Shown: piece by piece, positions 15,874-25,171 of the stretch
Layout: each line of letters starts with the position of its first letter
How positions within the stretch are numbered: position 1 is the first letter of the stretch
From: Halosimplex salinum
GTDB taxonomy: Archaea > Halobacteriota > Halobacteria > Halobacteriales > Haloarculaceae
DNA: 64,000 nucleotides
Direction: 5' to 3'
NCBI RefSeq assembly: GCF_003730195.1
Contig: NZ_QWGG01000009.1
Span: 111,483-175,482 of the forward strand
Notes under the pieces: model-generated
Database searches by the model: none
Seen by the model: only the letters and a program-made list of their open reading frames with translations
What the model was told of the DNA's origin: nothing
Translations under genes and position numbers: made by a program

Positions 15874-17922
15874 TCACGGGTTCAGCGTGTAGGTTTCCGA
15901 CGACCCGTCCGCGAACGTAACTGTGACCGTCACGGTCTCCCCGCCGATAGGCTCCCGGTTGCCGTTCGATTTGCGGAAGTAGGACAGGGCGACGGTGCCG
16001 TCGGACCCGCCGTCGATGCCCGCGGCGTCGTCGAGCGTGACCGGCGTTGCCAGCGCGTAGCCGCCGTTGGGACCGTCACCGGACTCGTAGTAGCCCTCGT
16101 CGTCCATGTCGAAGTACATCTCGTTGCACGGCGTGCAGAAGGTCCCACCGTTCTGCTCGTAAATCTCCTTGACGTCGCCCCTCGTCGGCACGTCGACGGA
16201 GACCCGTTCGATCGTGACGCCGCTGGTCCCGGTGTTCCGGAGGTCGAACGCGAGACTGCCGGTCCCGGTCTGTCCGGCCCGGGTGCTCCCGCCGACGAGT
16301 TCGACGGTGTCCGCCGCCGTCCCGCCGCCGGCGTCGTAGTTCTCGACAGTGAGGTTGATCACGTCCCCGCTCCCGCCGCTCCAGACGTACAGTTTCACGT
16401 CTCCGTTCGCGGTCGCCGTGAACGTCGTCGACACCCGACCGTCACCGTCGGTCGGCGCCCGCCACGGCGACGGCGTCGCGACCGCCGAATCGTCGATAGA
16501 GAAGTACGCCGTCGCGTTCTCGGCGGTCGGAACCGTCCCCGCGGTCGCCTGGAGCGTCGTCGACTGACCCGCGTCGAGCGTGCAGTCGTCCCCCTCGGCG
16601 TCGCAGGAGACCGCCGGCTGGCCGCTCGGGTCCTCCCACAGCGTCGCGTACGCGTCGTTCCCGCCCCCGCCGCCGCCAGTGCCGGCGCCCGTCCCGCTCC
16701 CGTCCGTGTTCAGCACGGTCACGCTCATGCTGACGTTCTCCGGCGTCTCGCCCGCGAACGACCCGCTCCCGGGGACGATACTGTAACTCGCGTTCACCCG
16801 TGCCTCGACCGGGTCGCCCTCGATGTTCGGGGGCGCTCGATACGTCAGCCGCACCCGCCCCGACTCGTCGGTCCGCGCCGTCGCCGGCCCGACCGTCCCG
16901 GTCCCGTCGGACGCCGCGCGCACCGTCGCCCCGCTCACCGGATTGTTGTACCGGTCGCGCACCTCGACGACGAACTGCCGCGTCGCGCCCTCGGGCACGC
17001 TCGTCCCGTTGCCTCTCACCTCGGTCAGATACGCCGCGTCCGTCCCCGTCACGCGCGTCCCGACACCGGCCTTCGCCATCCGCAGGTCGTACGTCCCCGG
17101 CACCATGTCGACCACGAGCATCCGATACTCCGGCGCCGCCGGGAGCGGGTTCGTCCGCACGTCCGTCACGTTCCCGCCCTCGCCGACGAACTCGTCGGCC
17201 AGCAGTTCCGCCCAGCGCGACTCGGACAACCGCGTCGGCACCCGAACCGTCACGTTCGAGTCCGGGTCCGCGTTCCGCACCGCGACCGTCCGCGTCGACG
17301 CGCTCACCGGCCGCACGTCCACGGACAGCGACCCCGACGACGACCGCCGGAGCGACCCGTTCAGCGCGACCAGCGTGATCGTGTTCCCGTCGACCAGCGC
17401 CTGCTCGCTCCGCGCGATGGTCGTCCCCTCGAAGGAGAAGTCGTCGTACAGCACCGAGTTCTCGTACACCGTCGACGGCGGCTGACCGTACTCGCTGTAG
17501 CTCGGCCGATACACGATACCACCGGTGCCGTAGTCGCGCCGGTCACCGTCCCAGAAGTCGCCCGTCTCCGCGTCCAGCGCGGTGGCGTTCGTCACCCCGA
17601 ACGCCACGTCGCTATCGCCGGTCCCGACCGTCCGCAACTGCCCCGACGCCGGCGGCGGGTTCACCGCCAGAAACCGCGGCGGGTACGTCGTCCCCAGCGT
17701 CACCGACACCGACCGCCGCGCGGCGTCCCCGACCGCCGATGTCACCGCGTTGCGCAGGTCCAGCAGTTCCCCCTGTACCTGCTGGCTGTGGTCGAACTCG
17801 ATCTGCTCGTTCTGCTGTGGGACGATCGTCGCCTGGTACAGCGACACCAGGAGGATCAGCGCCGCGAAGATCAGGACCGCCCCGATCTGGATCGACTGGC
17901 CCCTGTCGTCCCACGACTCCAT
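15874..17922 (-). CDS. Large pilin-like surface protein with Ig-like domain
   Basis: 682 residues. The N-terminus MESWDDRGQSIQIGAVLIFA resembles archaeal type IV pilin-like proteins: a short charged leader then one hydrophobic helix (about 11-31). The rest is extracellular-type beta-rich sequence: a Big-1/invasin-like segment around residues 330-400 (YNNPVSGATVRA, TDESGRVRLTYRAPPN), a Gly-rich linker, and many N-x-S/T sites for archaeal N-glycosylation. Likely cell-surface anchored. Function unknown; an adhesin role is inference. Confidence 0.65.
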   Translation of the reverse strand: MESWDDRGQSIQIGAVLIFAALILLVSLYQATIVPQQNEQIEFDHSQQVQGELLDLRNAVTSAVGDAARRSVSVTLGTTYPPRFLAVNPPPASGQLRTVGTGDSDVAFGVTNATALDAETGDFWDGDRRDYGTGGIVYRPSYSEYGQPPSTVYENSVLYDDFSFEGTTIARSEQALVDGNTITLVALNGSLRRSSSGSLSVDVRPVSASTRTVAVRNADPDSNVTVRVPTRLSESRWAELLADEFVGEGGNVTDVRTNPLPAAPEYRMLVVDMVPGTYDLRMAKAGVGTRVTGTDAAYLTEVRGNGTSVPEGATRQFVVEVRDRYNNPVSGATVRAASDGTGTVGPATARTDESGRVRLTYRAPPNIEGDPVEARVNASYSIVPGSGSFAGETPENVSMSVTVLNTDGSGTGAGTGGGGGGNDAYATLWEDPSGQPAVSCDAEGDDCTLDAGQSTTLQATAGTVPTAENATAYFSIDDSAVATPSPWRAPTDGDGRVSTTFTATANGDVKLYVWSGGSGDVINLTVENYDAGGGTAADTVELVGGSTRAGQTGTGSLAFDLRNTGTSGVTIERVSVDVPTRGDVKEIYEQNGGTFCTPCNEMYFDMDDEGYYESGDGPNGGYALATPVTLDDAAGIDGGSDGTVALSYFRKSNGNREPIGGETVTVTVTFADGSSETYTLNP

Positions 17923-18048
17923 GTCACCTGCGTACCGACTCACCGTGCAAAAGCATGTGTCCCCGATTTTCCGCCGTGATAACGACCGCGCGCCCACCAA
18001 CGCCGCGCGGTCGGTCCCGGCTCGGGGACAGAAATCGAGATCGGGTGC

Positions 18049-18630
18049 CTACTCGTCGTCTTCTTCGACGACTTCCGGGTCTTTCATCGCCGTCTGGAGG
18101 CTGTCGAGTCCGTTGACCCACTGGACCACCAGACCGGGTTCGAGTTCCTCGGCCATCGCCGGGTCGAACTCCGCGCCGTCGAGGATCAGCGTCCCCGCCT
18201 GCACGCAGTACGACAGCGCCGCGTCGAGGTCGTCCTCGGACTCGGCGTCGGCCGCCGCGGTGACGTAGTCGCCGATCCCCGCCTCCTCGGCGGTGCCGCC
18301 GACGACGAACTCCTCGGCCGCGTAGAAGACACAGACCAGCGAGGTCTGGACGCTGTCGACGAGCATCAGCGCTTCCTCGTCGTCGAACTCCGGCTCGGCG
18401 AGGACGACCTCGCGCATGTCCTCGATCTCCGAGAGCGCGTCCTCCTCGTCGAGGACGTCCTCCTCGAAGTCGGAGACGACCTTGACCACCGCGATGGCGG
18501 TGTCGTCCTGCATGTTCCAGAGCAGTTGGGCCGTGTCGTCGTCTTCCGGGTCGAGCTCCTCCTCGTCGATCCTGTCCAGCCAGTTCTGCCACCGTTCGGG
18601 CGTGTAGTACTCCCCCGGCTGATTGCTCAT
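18049..18630 (-). CDS. DUF2150 family protein
   Basis: 193 residues, very acidic. The N-terminus EYYTPERWQNWLDRIDEEEL and the helical remainder with LLWNMQDDTAIAVVKVVSDF match the archaeal DUF2150 family. Predicted cytosolic, function unknown. Start at ATG 18630. An inverted-repeat element lies just upstream. Confidence 0.75.
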   Translation of the reverse strand: MSNQPGEYYTPERWQNWLDRIDEEELDPEDDDTAQLLWNMQDDTAIAVVKVVSDFEEDVLDEEDALSEIEDMREVVLAEPEFDDEEALMLVDSVQTSLVCVFYAAEEFVVGGTAEEAGIGDYVTAAADAESEDDLDAALSYCVQAGTLILDGAEFDPAMAEELEPGLVVQWVNGLDSLQTAMKDPEVVEEDDE

Positions 18631-18668
18631 ACAACTCCGTTCGTCGCTCTGGTGATATGGCTTTCGAC

Positions 18669-18738
18669 CCACCTTTTTCCCGCTCGGGTGTCCTCGCTCG
18701 CTACGCTCGCTGCGGGCACCCTCGCGGCAAAAACGTGG
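18669..18738. repeat. Intergenic imperfect inverted-repeat element, copy 2
   Basis: Left arm CCACCTTTTTCCCGCTCGGG and right arm CACCCTCGCGGCAAAAACGT nearly repeat the arms of 12732-12861, around a shorter GCTCGCTACGCTCGC core. Further hairpins follow to about 18860, including CGAAAGAC/GTCTTTCG and GGCGCC repeats. The rest of 18631-19006 has no convincing gene. Confidence 0.6.
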
Positions 18739-19006
18739 TCTCGTCGAGCGAAGCGAGACGAGGCTCGAAAGACGAGCGTCGCGAGTCTTTCGGTGGCGAA
18801 AAAGGCGAGCGCTCACTCCGTTCGCGCTCGATGAACCGGCGCCTCCGGCGCCGGACGTTTTTCGGCGGACCTGCCCTTCCCCGGGTCGGCCGACGAGACG
18901 GCCTCCCGGCCACCGCGACCGCATCACCTCTCGACCAACGCACCCGCACCGCTTCGGCCACCGCCACCGCACCGCTTCGACGACCGCACCACGACGCTCT
19001 CCCTCC

Positions 19007-19222
19007 TCAGTATTCGTCGTCGTCCTCGATATCGGCGTAGAATCGCAACAGCCCGCACTCGGGGCACGCGACCGTCTCCACGTCCTTGCGCTCGTTCATG
19101 CCGAGTTTGCCGAGCAGTCCCTCGCGCTTCTCCTCGGTCTTGACGTGGGGCTCCCACGCGTCGTTCATCCCGAACTCGACCGATTCCATCGACACGCCGC
19201 AGTCCGGGCAGCGCCGTTGCAT
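19007..19222 (-). CDS. Small zinc-ribbon protein
   Basis: 71 residues from ATG 19222 (MQRRCPDCGVSMESVEFGMN). Two Cys pairs, CPDC at the start and CPEC near residue 59, can bind one zinc. No other domain. An in-frame start at 19297 would add residues before the first Cys pair and is less likely. It may assist protein or RNA binding; function unknown. Confidence 0.7.
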   Translation of the reverse strand: MQRRCPDCGVSMESVEFGMNDAWEPHVKTEEKREGLLGKLGMNERKDVETVACPECGLLRFYADIEDDDEY

Positions 19223-19290
19223 ACCGACGAATTCACACAGGGACTCCGAAAATGCTCCGGCCTGCCCGAGCACTCGAACGCGACCGGCAG

Positions 19291-19524
19291 TCAGCAACCG
19301 CAGTCGTCGCCGCAGCCACCGGGAGCCAACCGTTTCGTCGCCGTGTACAGTCCGCCGCCGAGGACGACGCCGGCAGCACCGACGAGGAGTTCGGAGGTCT
19401 TACCGAGGACCGGAACAGCCACCGCGTCGCCGGAGAGGAGCGTGCCGATACCGAGTCCGACGACGAGCGCGGCCGCGAACAGTCCGATCTTGTCGGGACC
19501 GACGGACGGGAGCGAGGCGTTCAT
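19291..19524 (-). CDS. Small membrane protein with Cys-rich C-terminus
   Basis: 77 residues. Two hydrophobic segments (about 12-31 and 40-60) and the end APGGCGDDCGC, which could bind a metal. Function unknown. Divergent from the HxlR gene at 19669. Confidence 0.65.
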   Translation of the reverse strand: MNASLPSVGPDKIGLFAAALVVGLGIGTLLSGDAVAVPVLGKTSELLVGAAGVVLGGGLYTATKRLAPGGCGDDCGC

Positions 19525-19668
19525 ACGAACGTCTGCGGACGGTCTCCCCTTAGTTCCGAGGTGAGCGACCGCTGACCGGGTGAGCGCGTGCTGCCCCGGC
19601 CACACCGGGTCGTCGGGCGACGAGTCGACTGGCCAACCTATTCGTACCCGGGGGTCTATCGCTCGGCC

Positions 19669-20028
19669 ATGACCGAGTCCGACGACTGCGTGGCAGGGTG
19701 GTGTGCCGACGAGGAGTGGTGTGCGATCACGTGCGCGGCAGGGGTCCTGAGCGGCAAGTGGCATCCCGTCGTCGTCCACCGGCTTCTGGAAGAAGGGGCG
19801 CTCGGGTTCAACCGCTTACAGGAGTCGGTCGGCGACGTGTCGAGTACCGTCCTCTCGGACACGCTGGACGGCCTCGAATCCGACGGCGTCGTCGACCGGA
19901 CGGTCGTCAGCGAGAAACCGTTTCGCGTCGAGTACTCGCTGACCGACCGCGGCGAGGACCTGCGACCCGTCGTCGCCGCGCTCCACGAGTGGGGTGAGGC
20001 CCACGCCAGAGCGACCGGGTGTGACTGA
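19669..20028 (+). CDS. HxlR family transcriptional regulator (second copy)
   Basis: 119 residues. Winged helix with GVLSGKWHPVVVHRLLEEGA, LGFNRLQESVGDVSSTVLSD and YSLTDRGEDLRPVV. The N-terminus is unusually Cys-rich (DDCVAGWCADEEWCAITCAA, four Cys), which suggests thiol or metal sensing. Its target is unclear; the divergent small membrane protein with a Cys-rich tail is the nearest candidate. Confidence 0.85.
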   Translation: MTESDDCVAGWCADEEWCAITCAAGVLSGKWHPVVVHRLLEEGALGFNRLQESVGDVSSTVLSDTLDGLESDGVVDRTVVSEKPFRVEYSLTDRGEDLRPVVAALHEWGEAHARATGCD

Positions 20029-20069
20029 CACCAGGTCCGACCCGAAATTCGACAGCGCCACCTCATTGC

Positions 20070-20918
20070 CTACTCCAGCGTTCCCTCGGTGTCGATCCCG
20101 TACACCGATGCGGGCGTGTCGACGTGGGCCTGCTCGACCGCTTCCTCGTGGCCCTCCTCAAGCAACCACCGCACCCGACGCGGGACGGTCTTGACCCCCA
20201 GCACCGCGCCCGGCCGGTCCGGGTCGTCGATGTAGTCCGTCTCCATCATGAACGGCTCGTCCTCCTCGATAGCGACCGTCAGGTCCTCCTTGTTCGAGAT
20301 GACGCTCTTGGTGATGCCCCGCAGGCGCCCGCCGGAGTAGTGTTTGACGACGCGCTCCGGCGCGAGCCCGCGGGATTCGGCCCACTCCGCGACCTCACTG
20401 AAGTCCTCGCCGCCCTCGGCGTGTAGCTGGATGGCACACCCGTTCTCCGCGGCGAGGTCGAACCCGTGCCGCATCACGTCGTTCGACGCATCCCAGACGG
20501 CGTCGCTCACATCGTAGTGGGGGCGCCCGGACTTGAGCGCGAGCGCCGGGCCGTCGGCGACGTACTCGGCGGCGGCGTCGAGTCCGGTCTGCATCAGATC
20601 CCGCGCTTCCTCGGGGTCGCGGCCGTCGTCGACCAGCTGTGAGACCAGCGCGGGATGGACGCCCAGCACCGGCCAGGCACGACCCGGGAGTTCCGCGGTC
20701 GCCCGCTCGACGGCCCCGACGGTGAGGTCGAACACCTCGCGGAACTCGTCGGCGTCGCTCGGGAGCGAGTCGAGGAGGTGCCAGGAGGGTTTGTTCACGA
20801 CGAGGAGGTGCGTGCCGCCGTTGTCGGCGAACTCCGCGGCGGCCTCGACGCCCCGCCCGTGGACGGGGTCCAGGTGCATGTGGTCGTCGAGGACCGGCGT
20901 GTCGAGGTCGGCGTTCAT
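20070..20918 (-). CDS. TatD-related metal-dependent hydrolase
   Basis: 282 residues of the amidohydrolase/TatD fold. Metal-binding pattern near the N-terminus (LDDHMHLDPVHGRG), then GVHPALVSQL, AIQLHAEGGEDF, VVKHYSGG and the late METDYIDDPDRPG. Archaeal TatD-like proteins are putative DNases or general hydrolases; the substrate is not known. ATG 20918 fits the family start. Confidence 0.8.
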   Translation of the reverse strand: MNADLDTPVLDDHMHLDPVHGRGVEAAAEFADNGGTHLLVVNKPSWHLLDSLPSDADEFREVFDLTVGAVERATAELPGRAWPVLGVHPALVSQLVDDGRDPEEARDLMQTGLDAAAEYVADGPALALKSGRPHYDVSDAVWDASNDVMRHGFDLAAENGCAIQLHAEGGEDFSEVAEWAESRGLAPERVVKHYSGGRLRGITKSVISNKEDLTVAIEEDEPFMMETDYIDDPDRPGAVLGVKTVPRRVRWLLEEGHEEAVEQAHVDTPASVYGIDTEGTLE

Positions 20919-21000
20919 GTCCCGGTCTGGGGCGCGCCGTCGCAAAAACCGATCGCTGTCCGCCTCCCGACCGATCGCCTCCACCGCAGACCCGACGCGG

Positions 21001-21891
21001 TCAGTCGTTCCCGTAGACGCCACAGAGGGTGCCGGTCACGTACACCTCGTTGTCCTCGGTCGTCTCGACGCCGATGCCGATCCGGGAGGCGTTGGCGTAC
21101 GAGAGGCGCTCGCGGAACGGCCGCGCGTCCGTCCACGACTCGAAGATGGCGTCGGCCACCGCGGCCTCGTCGCCGTTGTAGCGGGTGCCGTTCGACGTCT
21201 CGTAGGCCTGCCCGGCGTACGTCTTCCCGAGCACTTCCAGGCGATTCCGCGTCGGCGTGACGATGTACTGCGCGCCGTCTTTCTTGAACTTGCAAGTCTC
21301 GAACAGTTCGGCGTCGCGGTAGCGCTGCGCGCTGGAGCGGTTGTCGATCCGGTGGATCGTCTCGCCGAGGTCCGCCATGTCCACACTATGGGAGGTCGCC
21401 ATCCTGTCGAGTTTCCCGACGACGCTCCCGTCGGGATGGCCGAACGGTCGCAGTCCCTGCTCCGCGCGCCACTCGTCGACGTTCCGCCGGAGATGGCGCT
21501 CTATCTCCTCGGTGTCGAACCGCCGGATCAGCATCGGCGTCCGCGTCGGCGTCGAGGTGGGACCCGGTGTCACCGTCGGTGCTGGTGTCCCCGTCGGCGT
21601 CGGCGCCCTCGGTGTCGCCGTGGGCGTCTGCGCGGGAGTCGGCGTCGCAGTGGGCACGGCCGTGTCTGTCCCGGCCGCAGTCCCCGCCCCGGTCCTGGTG
21701 GGCACCGCTGTCTGAGCAGGTGTCGGCGCTGGCGTCGACACCGGGGTCGCCGTCGGTCCGGGGTCGGCCCCGTCACCGCTTCCGGGAAGGAGCTGGCCGC
21801 TCCCGCCGCTGACGGCGAACCCGAGGACCGCGCCGACGAGGAAGACGCCGAGTACGGACGCGGCGAGCAGGCGTCCGTCGACTCGAAGCAT
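21001..21891 (-). CDS. Membrane-anchored CAP/SCP domain protein
   Basis: 296 residues. One N-terminal membrane helix (about 7-28) is followed by a long Thr/Pro-rich linker (about 45-125) and a CAP domain. The domain shows RRNVDEWRAEQGLRPFGHPD, ATSHSVDMADLGETIHRID, and a C-terminal ending GTLCGVYGND. The domain lies outside the cell on a probably glycosylated stalk. CAP proteins have varied roles; no specific one can be given. Confidence 0.8.
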   Translation of the reverse strand: MLRVDGRLLAASVLGVFLVGAVLGFAVSGGSGQLLPGSGDGADPGPTATPVSTPAPTPAQTAVPTRTGAGTAAGTDTAVPTATPTPAQTPTATPRAPTPTGTPAPTVTPGPTSTPTRTPMLIRRFDTEEIERHLRRNVDEWRAEQGLRPFGHPDGSVVGKLDRMATSHSVDMADLGETIHRIDNRSSAQRYRDAELFETCKFKKDGAQYIVTPTRNRLEVLGKTYAGQAYETSNGTRYNGDEAAVADAIFESWTDARPFRERLSYANASRIGIGVETTEDNEVYVTGTLCGVYGND

Positions 21892-22000
21892 ATCCGACGA
21901 TACCCACAGTTCCGGTTAAAGACTCGCCCCCAATTATCACGCCTTGAACGCGAGCGGCCGAGAACGGCCGACGCGCGCGGTTCAGATACACGCCCGCCGC

Positions 22001-22096
22001 TCACAGCACGCCCGCCGCGACGAACCCGACGAGCACTCCGAGGACGAGCGCCCCCGCCAGCAGTCCGACGAGGACTCGACGGTCGATCCGGTACAT
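22001..22096 (-). CDS. Possible 31-aa single-helix membrane peptide
   Basis: MYRIDRRVLVGLLAGALVLG followed by a short hydrophobic end. It is a charged start plus one membrane helix, in the 268-bp gap between the CAP protein and the NYN protein. Codon use fits the host. No homology recognised. Confidence 0.45.
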   Translation of the reverse strand: MYRIDRRVLVGLLAGALVLGVLVGFVAAGVL

Positions 22097-22159
22097 ACCC
22101 CGTGGATCGAGAGCCGCCGAGTTACCTCTTGCGTCCGGCCTGTGAATCCACACGGACCG

Positions 22160-22651
22160 CTACTCCAGCGTGATGGACTCGTGAGCGGTGTTCCGCAGCG
22201 CGTCGGAGCGGCCGTGCTCGCCCGGCGCGATGGCGATGGTCGCCAGCCCGCGCCGCCCGGCGGCCTCCAGGACCGGTTTGAAGTCCGTGTCCCGGGAGGC
22301 AACGACCAGCACGTCGATGGCTTCCTCGACGGTCGCGGCTGTCGCGTCGACGCCGAGGCGGACGTCCACGTCACCACTGGTCGACACGACTTCGAACCCG
22401 CGGGCCTCGGCCGCCTGGATCAGCCCCGCGGGCGCGTTCTCGTTGAGGTAGAGTCGAGCGATCGAGAGGTGTCCGTACCGCTCCGCGCCCGCTCGCACGT
22501 CGTCGAGGTCCACGTCGAACTCGTCTCGAAGCACGTTCGGACCGTCCACGAACAGGCCGACCCGCGGCTGGTCGTGCCCGCGCTCCCGACCCTCGGAACC
22601 CGACGGACCCGCGTCCGAGTCGTCGCCGAACAGCCGCCCCAGCAGACTCAT
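22160..22651 (-). CDS. NYN/LabA-type PIN-like nuclease domain protein
   Basis: 163 residues. VGLFVDGPNVLRDEFDVDLD is the NYN first acidic motif. IDVLVVASRDTDFKPVLEAA is the second (DTD), and IAPGEHGRSDALRNTAHESI closes the domain. These proteins are predicted metal-dependent RNases. Start ATG 22651 after which a short acidic linker precedes the domain. Confidence 0.85.
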   Translation of the reverse strand: MSLLGRLFGDDSDAGPSGSEGRERGHDQPRVGLFVDGPNVLRDEFDVDLDDVRAGAERYGHLSIARLYLNENAPAGLIQAAEARGFEVVSTSGDVDVRLGVDATAATVEEAIDVLVVASRDTDFKPVLEAAGRRGLATIAIAPGEHGRSDALRNTAHESITLE

Positions 22652-22798
22652 TGGCCGCGATTGGCCGCCGCTCGGTATAGACGTGACGTTTCGGGGGACC
22701 GGGGCGGACCCGCGCCGGTCGACACGCGAACCAGCGTCGGCGCCCGCGACACTGCCGGGCAAACGCATAGATGGCCGAGTCCCGAACGGAGAGACACG

Positions 22799-23596
22799 AT
22801 GCCCGACAGCGCCGACGACCCCGTCCTCGAGGTCGAACAGCTCTCCGTGGCCTACGGGAGCGTCGACGTGCTCGACCGACTCGACCTGCCCGTTCGGCGC
22901 GGCGAGCGACTCGCGGTCGTCGGCGAGAGCGCGAGCGGGAAGACGACCCTCGCGACGGCGCTCGTCGACGGCGTCCCCGGCCCCGCCCGCGTCTCCGGGT
23001 CGGTCACGTACCGCCCGGTAGACGGCGACCCCGTCGCGGTGTTCGACCTCGACGACGACGCGCGCCAGCAGTTCCGACGCGAGACCGTCGCCGTCGTCAG
23101 CGGCGACGCCGGCGGGTTCGAGCCCACGAGGACGGTCCGCTCGCAGTTCCGCCCGGTCCTTCGGACGACGGGCGACGGGGAGGAGCGGGCAGCGACGCTC
23201 CTCTCGGCCGTCGGCCTCGACGCCGAGCGCGTCCTCGGCGCGCGACCGGGCGACCTGAACCGCGGCGCCGAACAGCTAACACAGGTGGTCCGCGGCGTCC
23301 TCGCGGACCCCGCGGTGCTCGTCCTCGACGCGCTCCCGGTCGCTGTCGACCACCTCGCGCGCGGCGACCGACTCGCCACGCTCGAAGCGGCGGCGCGGAC
23401 GGGCACCGACTCCGGCGGCGAGCCGACCGTCGTCGCGCTCGGGAGCGAACTGCCCGCGCTCGCGACGCTGGCCGACCGACTCGCCGTCCTCCACGACGGG
23501 CACGTCGTCGAGGTCGGGCCGGTCGATCGGGTGCTCGACGACCCGACACACCCGCACACGCGGACGCTCGTCGAGTTCTATCGCGGGTCGCGCTGA
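22799..23596 (+). CDS. Degenerate oligopeptide-type ABC ATPase
   Basis: 265 residues resembling DppD/OppD ATPases. Walker A is intact (GESASGKTTLA). The signature LSGGQ is replaced by LNRGAEQ, and Walker B is VLVLDALP, so the catalytic Glu after Asp is Ala. The end (THPHTRTLVEFYRGSR) is like peptide importers. With these changes ATP hydrolysis is unlikely. No permease or binding protein is nearby, so it is an orphan: either a decaying gene or a non-catalytic regulator. The frame is intact and GC-rich, which argues it is maintained. Confidence 0.75.
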   Translation: MPDSADDPVLEVEQLSVAYGSVDVLDRLDLPVRRGERLAVVGESASGKTTLATALVDGVPGPARVSGSVTYRPVDGDPVAVFDLDDDARQQFRRETVAVVSGDAGGFEPTRTVRSQFRPVLRTTGDGEERAATLLSAVGLDAERVLGARPGDLNRGAEQLTQVVRGVLADPAVLVLDALPVAVDHLARGDRLATLEAAARTGTDSGGEPTVVALGSELPALATLADRLAVLHDGHVVEVGPVDRVLDDPTHPHTRTLVEFYRGSR

Positions 23597-23681
23597 CCCG
23601 CTCTCGGACTGGCGGCCCTCGTCAGCGGACCGGGCGCGGAGTCGTAACGGTGTTAACCCGGACCGACGCATGTGCGGGCAG

Positions 23682-25139
23682 ATGCGCCGAACTCTCCTCC
23701 CGACCGCGATGGTCGCGCTGTTGCTGGTAGTGCCCGTCAGCGCCGCCGTCGGTGGGGCCGTAGCGGTCCCGGGGGCCGAACCCGGATTCGCCGACGGCAT
23801 CGCCGCGACGGACGCCGCGCTACAGGAGCGGCCCAACCCCTGCGTCGGAACGATGGAGCGAACGCCGAACCAGTCCACCCTGTTCTCGATACAGGGCGCC
23901 CGCGGCGGCGACAAGACATCGGCCATGGTCGTCAGCGCCCGTCCGAACGGGTCGATCGTCGGCGTCCACAACGACACCGCCGCCGGCCGCTGGTGGAGCT
24001 ACGACATCGACGTGCTCCCCAACGGCAACATCCTCCAGCCGACGACCCAGTCCCGCCACACCGTCATCGAGGAGATCGACCCCGAGACCGGCGAACACGT
24101 CTCCGAACGGGACTTCCCCGAGGCGTTCGACACCCACGACGTCGACCTGATCAACGGCGACGAACTCCTCGTCAACGACATGAGCCAGGACGGCGAGGAC
24201 CGGGTGTTCGTCTACGACCTCTCGCGCGAGGAGGTCGTCTGGGAGTACTACTTCGCGAACTACAGCGAGCACTACCCCGAGTCCGGCGGCGGGGAGTTCG
24301 GCGGCGACTGGACCCACAACAACGACGTCGAGCAGATTTCGGACGGCACGTTCATGGTCTCCGTCCGCAACTTCGACAAGGTCGTCGCGATCGACCGCGA
24401 GACCAAGGACGTCGAGTGGACCCTCGGCGAGGACGACAACACCACGATCCTCCACGAACAGCACAACCCCGATTACTTCGAGGGCGAGGACGGCACGCCG
24501 ACGGTCATCGTCGCCGACAGTCTCAACGACCGCGTCGTCGAGTACGAGCGCGAGGACGGCCAGTGGAACCGGACGTGGGTCGTGCGGGGCGGCGGGCTGA
24601 ACGAACCGCGTGACGCCGACCGCCTCCCGAACGGGAACACGCTGATCGCCGACCGCCGCGCCCACCGCATCGTCGAAGTGACCCCCGAGGGCGACGTGGT
24701 CTGGGAGATGTACTCGCCGTTCCAGCCCTACGACGTCGAGCGCGTGGGCACCGGCGACGAGTCGAGCGGTCCGACGATGGCCGACGCCGGCGCCACCGGC
24801 GTCGTCGAAGCGACCGGGAGCGCCGACTTCGACACCGCCGACGTCGAGGCCTGTTACGACTACCTCACCTCCTTCGAGGGCAGTCGCCTGATCCCCGACG
24901 ACGAACTGGCGGCCATCACCGACCCGTCGTCGACGGACACCATCGACACCGAGTCCGAGAGCGACACGGCCGGTGGTAGCGACGGCGGCGACGACTCGGA
25001 GACCGAACCGAACGAGAGCGAGAGCGTCCTCGGGACGCCGACGGACGCCTCGGGCCCGACACCGCTCGGGACCGTCCTCGCGCTCGCGGCGGTCGCGGCG
25101 CTGTTCGTCGGCGCGCTCGTTCGCCTGCGACGGCGATAG
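23682..25139 (+). CDS. Exported arylsulfotransferase (ASST) family protein
   Basis: 485 residues from ATG 23682 (MRRTLLPTAMVALLLVVPVS); ATG 23670 is possible. A signal peptide is followed by a beta-propeller with WSYDIDVLPNGNILQPTTQS, THDVDLINGDELLVND, THNNDVEQISDG and HEQHNPDYF, matching the ASST family. An acidic Ser/Thr linker leads to a C-terminal membrane helix (TPLGTVLALAAVAALFVGAL) and RRR, an exosortase-like or plain anchor. Enzyme activity is not proven for haloarchaeal members. Confidence 0.8.
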   Translation: MRRTLLPTAMVALLLVVPVSAAVGGAVAVPGAEPGFADGIAATDAALQERPNPCVGTMERTPNQSTLFSIQGARGGDKTSAMVVSARPNGSIVGVHNDTAAGRWWSYDIDVLPNGNILQPTTQSRHTVIEEIDPETGEHVSERDFPEAFDTHDVDLINGDELLVNDMSQDGEDRVFVYDLSREEVVWEYYFANYSEHYPESGGGEFGGDWTHNNDVEQISDGTFMVSVRNFDKVVAIDRETKDVEWTLGEDDNTTILHEQHNPDYFEGEDGTPTVIVADSLNDRVVEYEREDGQWNRTWVVRGGGLNEPRDADRLPNGNTLIADRRAHRIVEVTPEGDVVWEMYSPFQPYDVERVGTGDESSGPTMADAGATGVVEATGSADFDTADVEACYDYLTSFEGSRLIPDDELAAITDPSSTDTIDTESESDTAGGSDGGDDSETEPNESESVLGTPTDASGPTPLGTVLALAAVAALFVGALVRLRRR

Positions 25140-25171
25140 AGAGAAGAGCGGGGCGGTTCCCGTTTTCCCGT

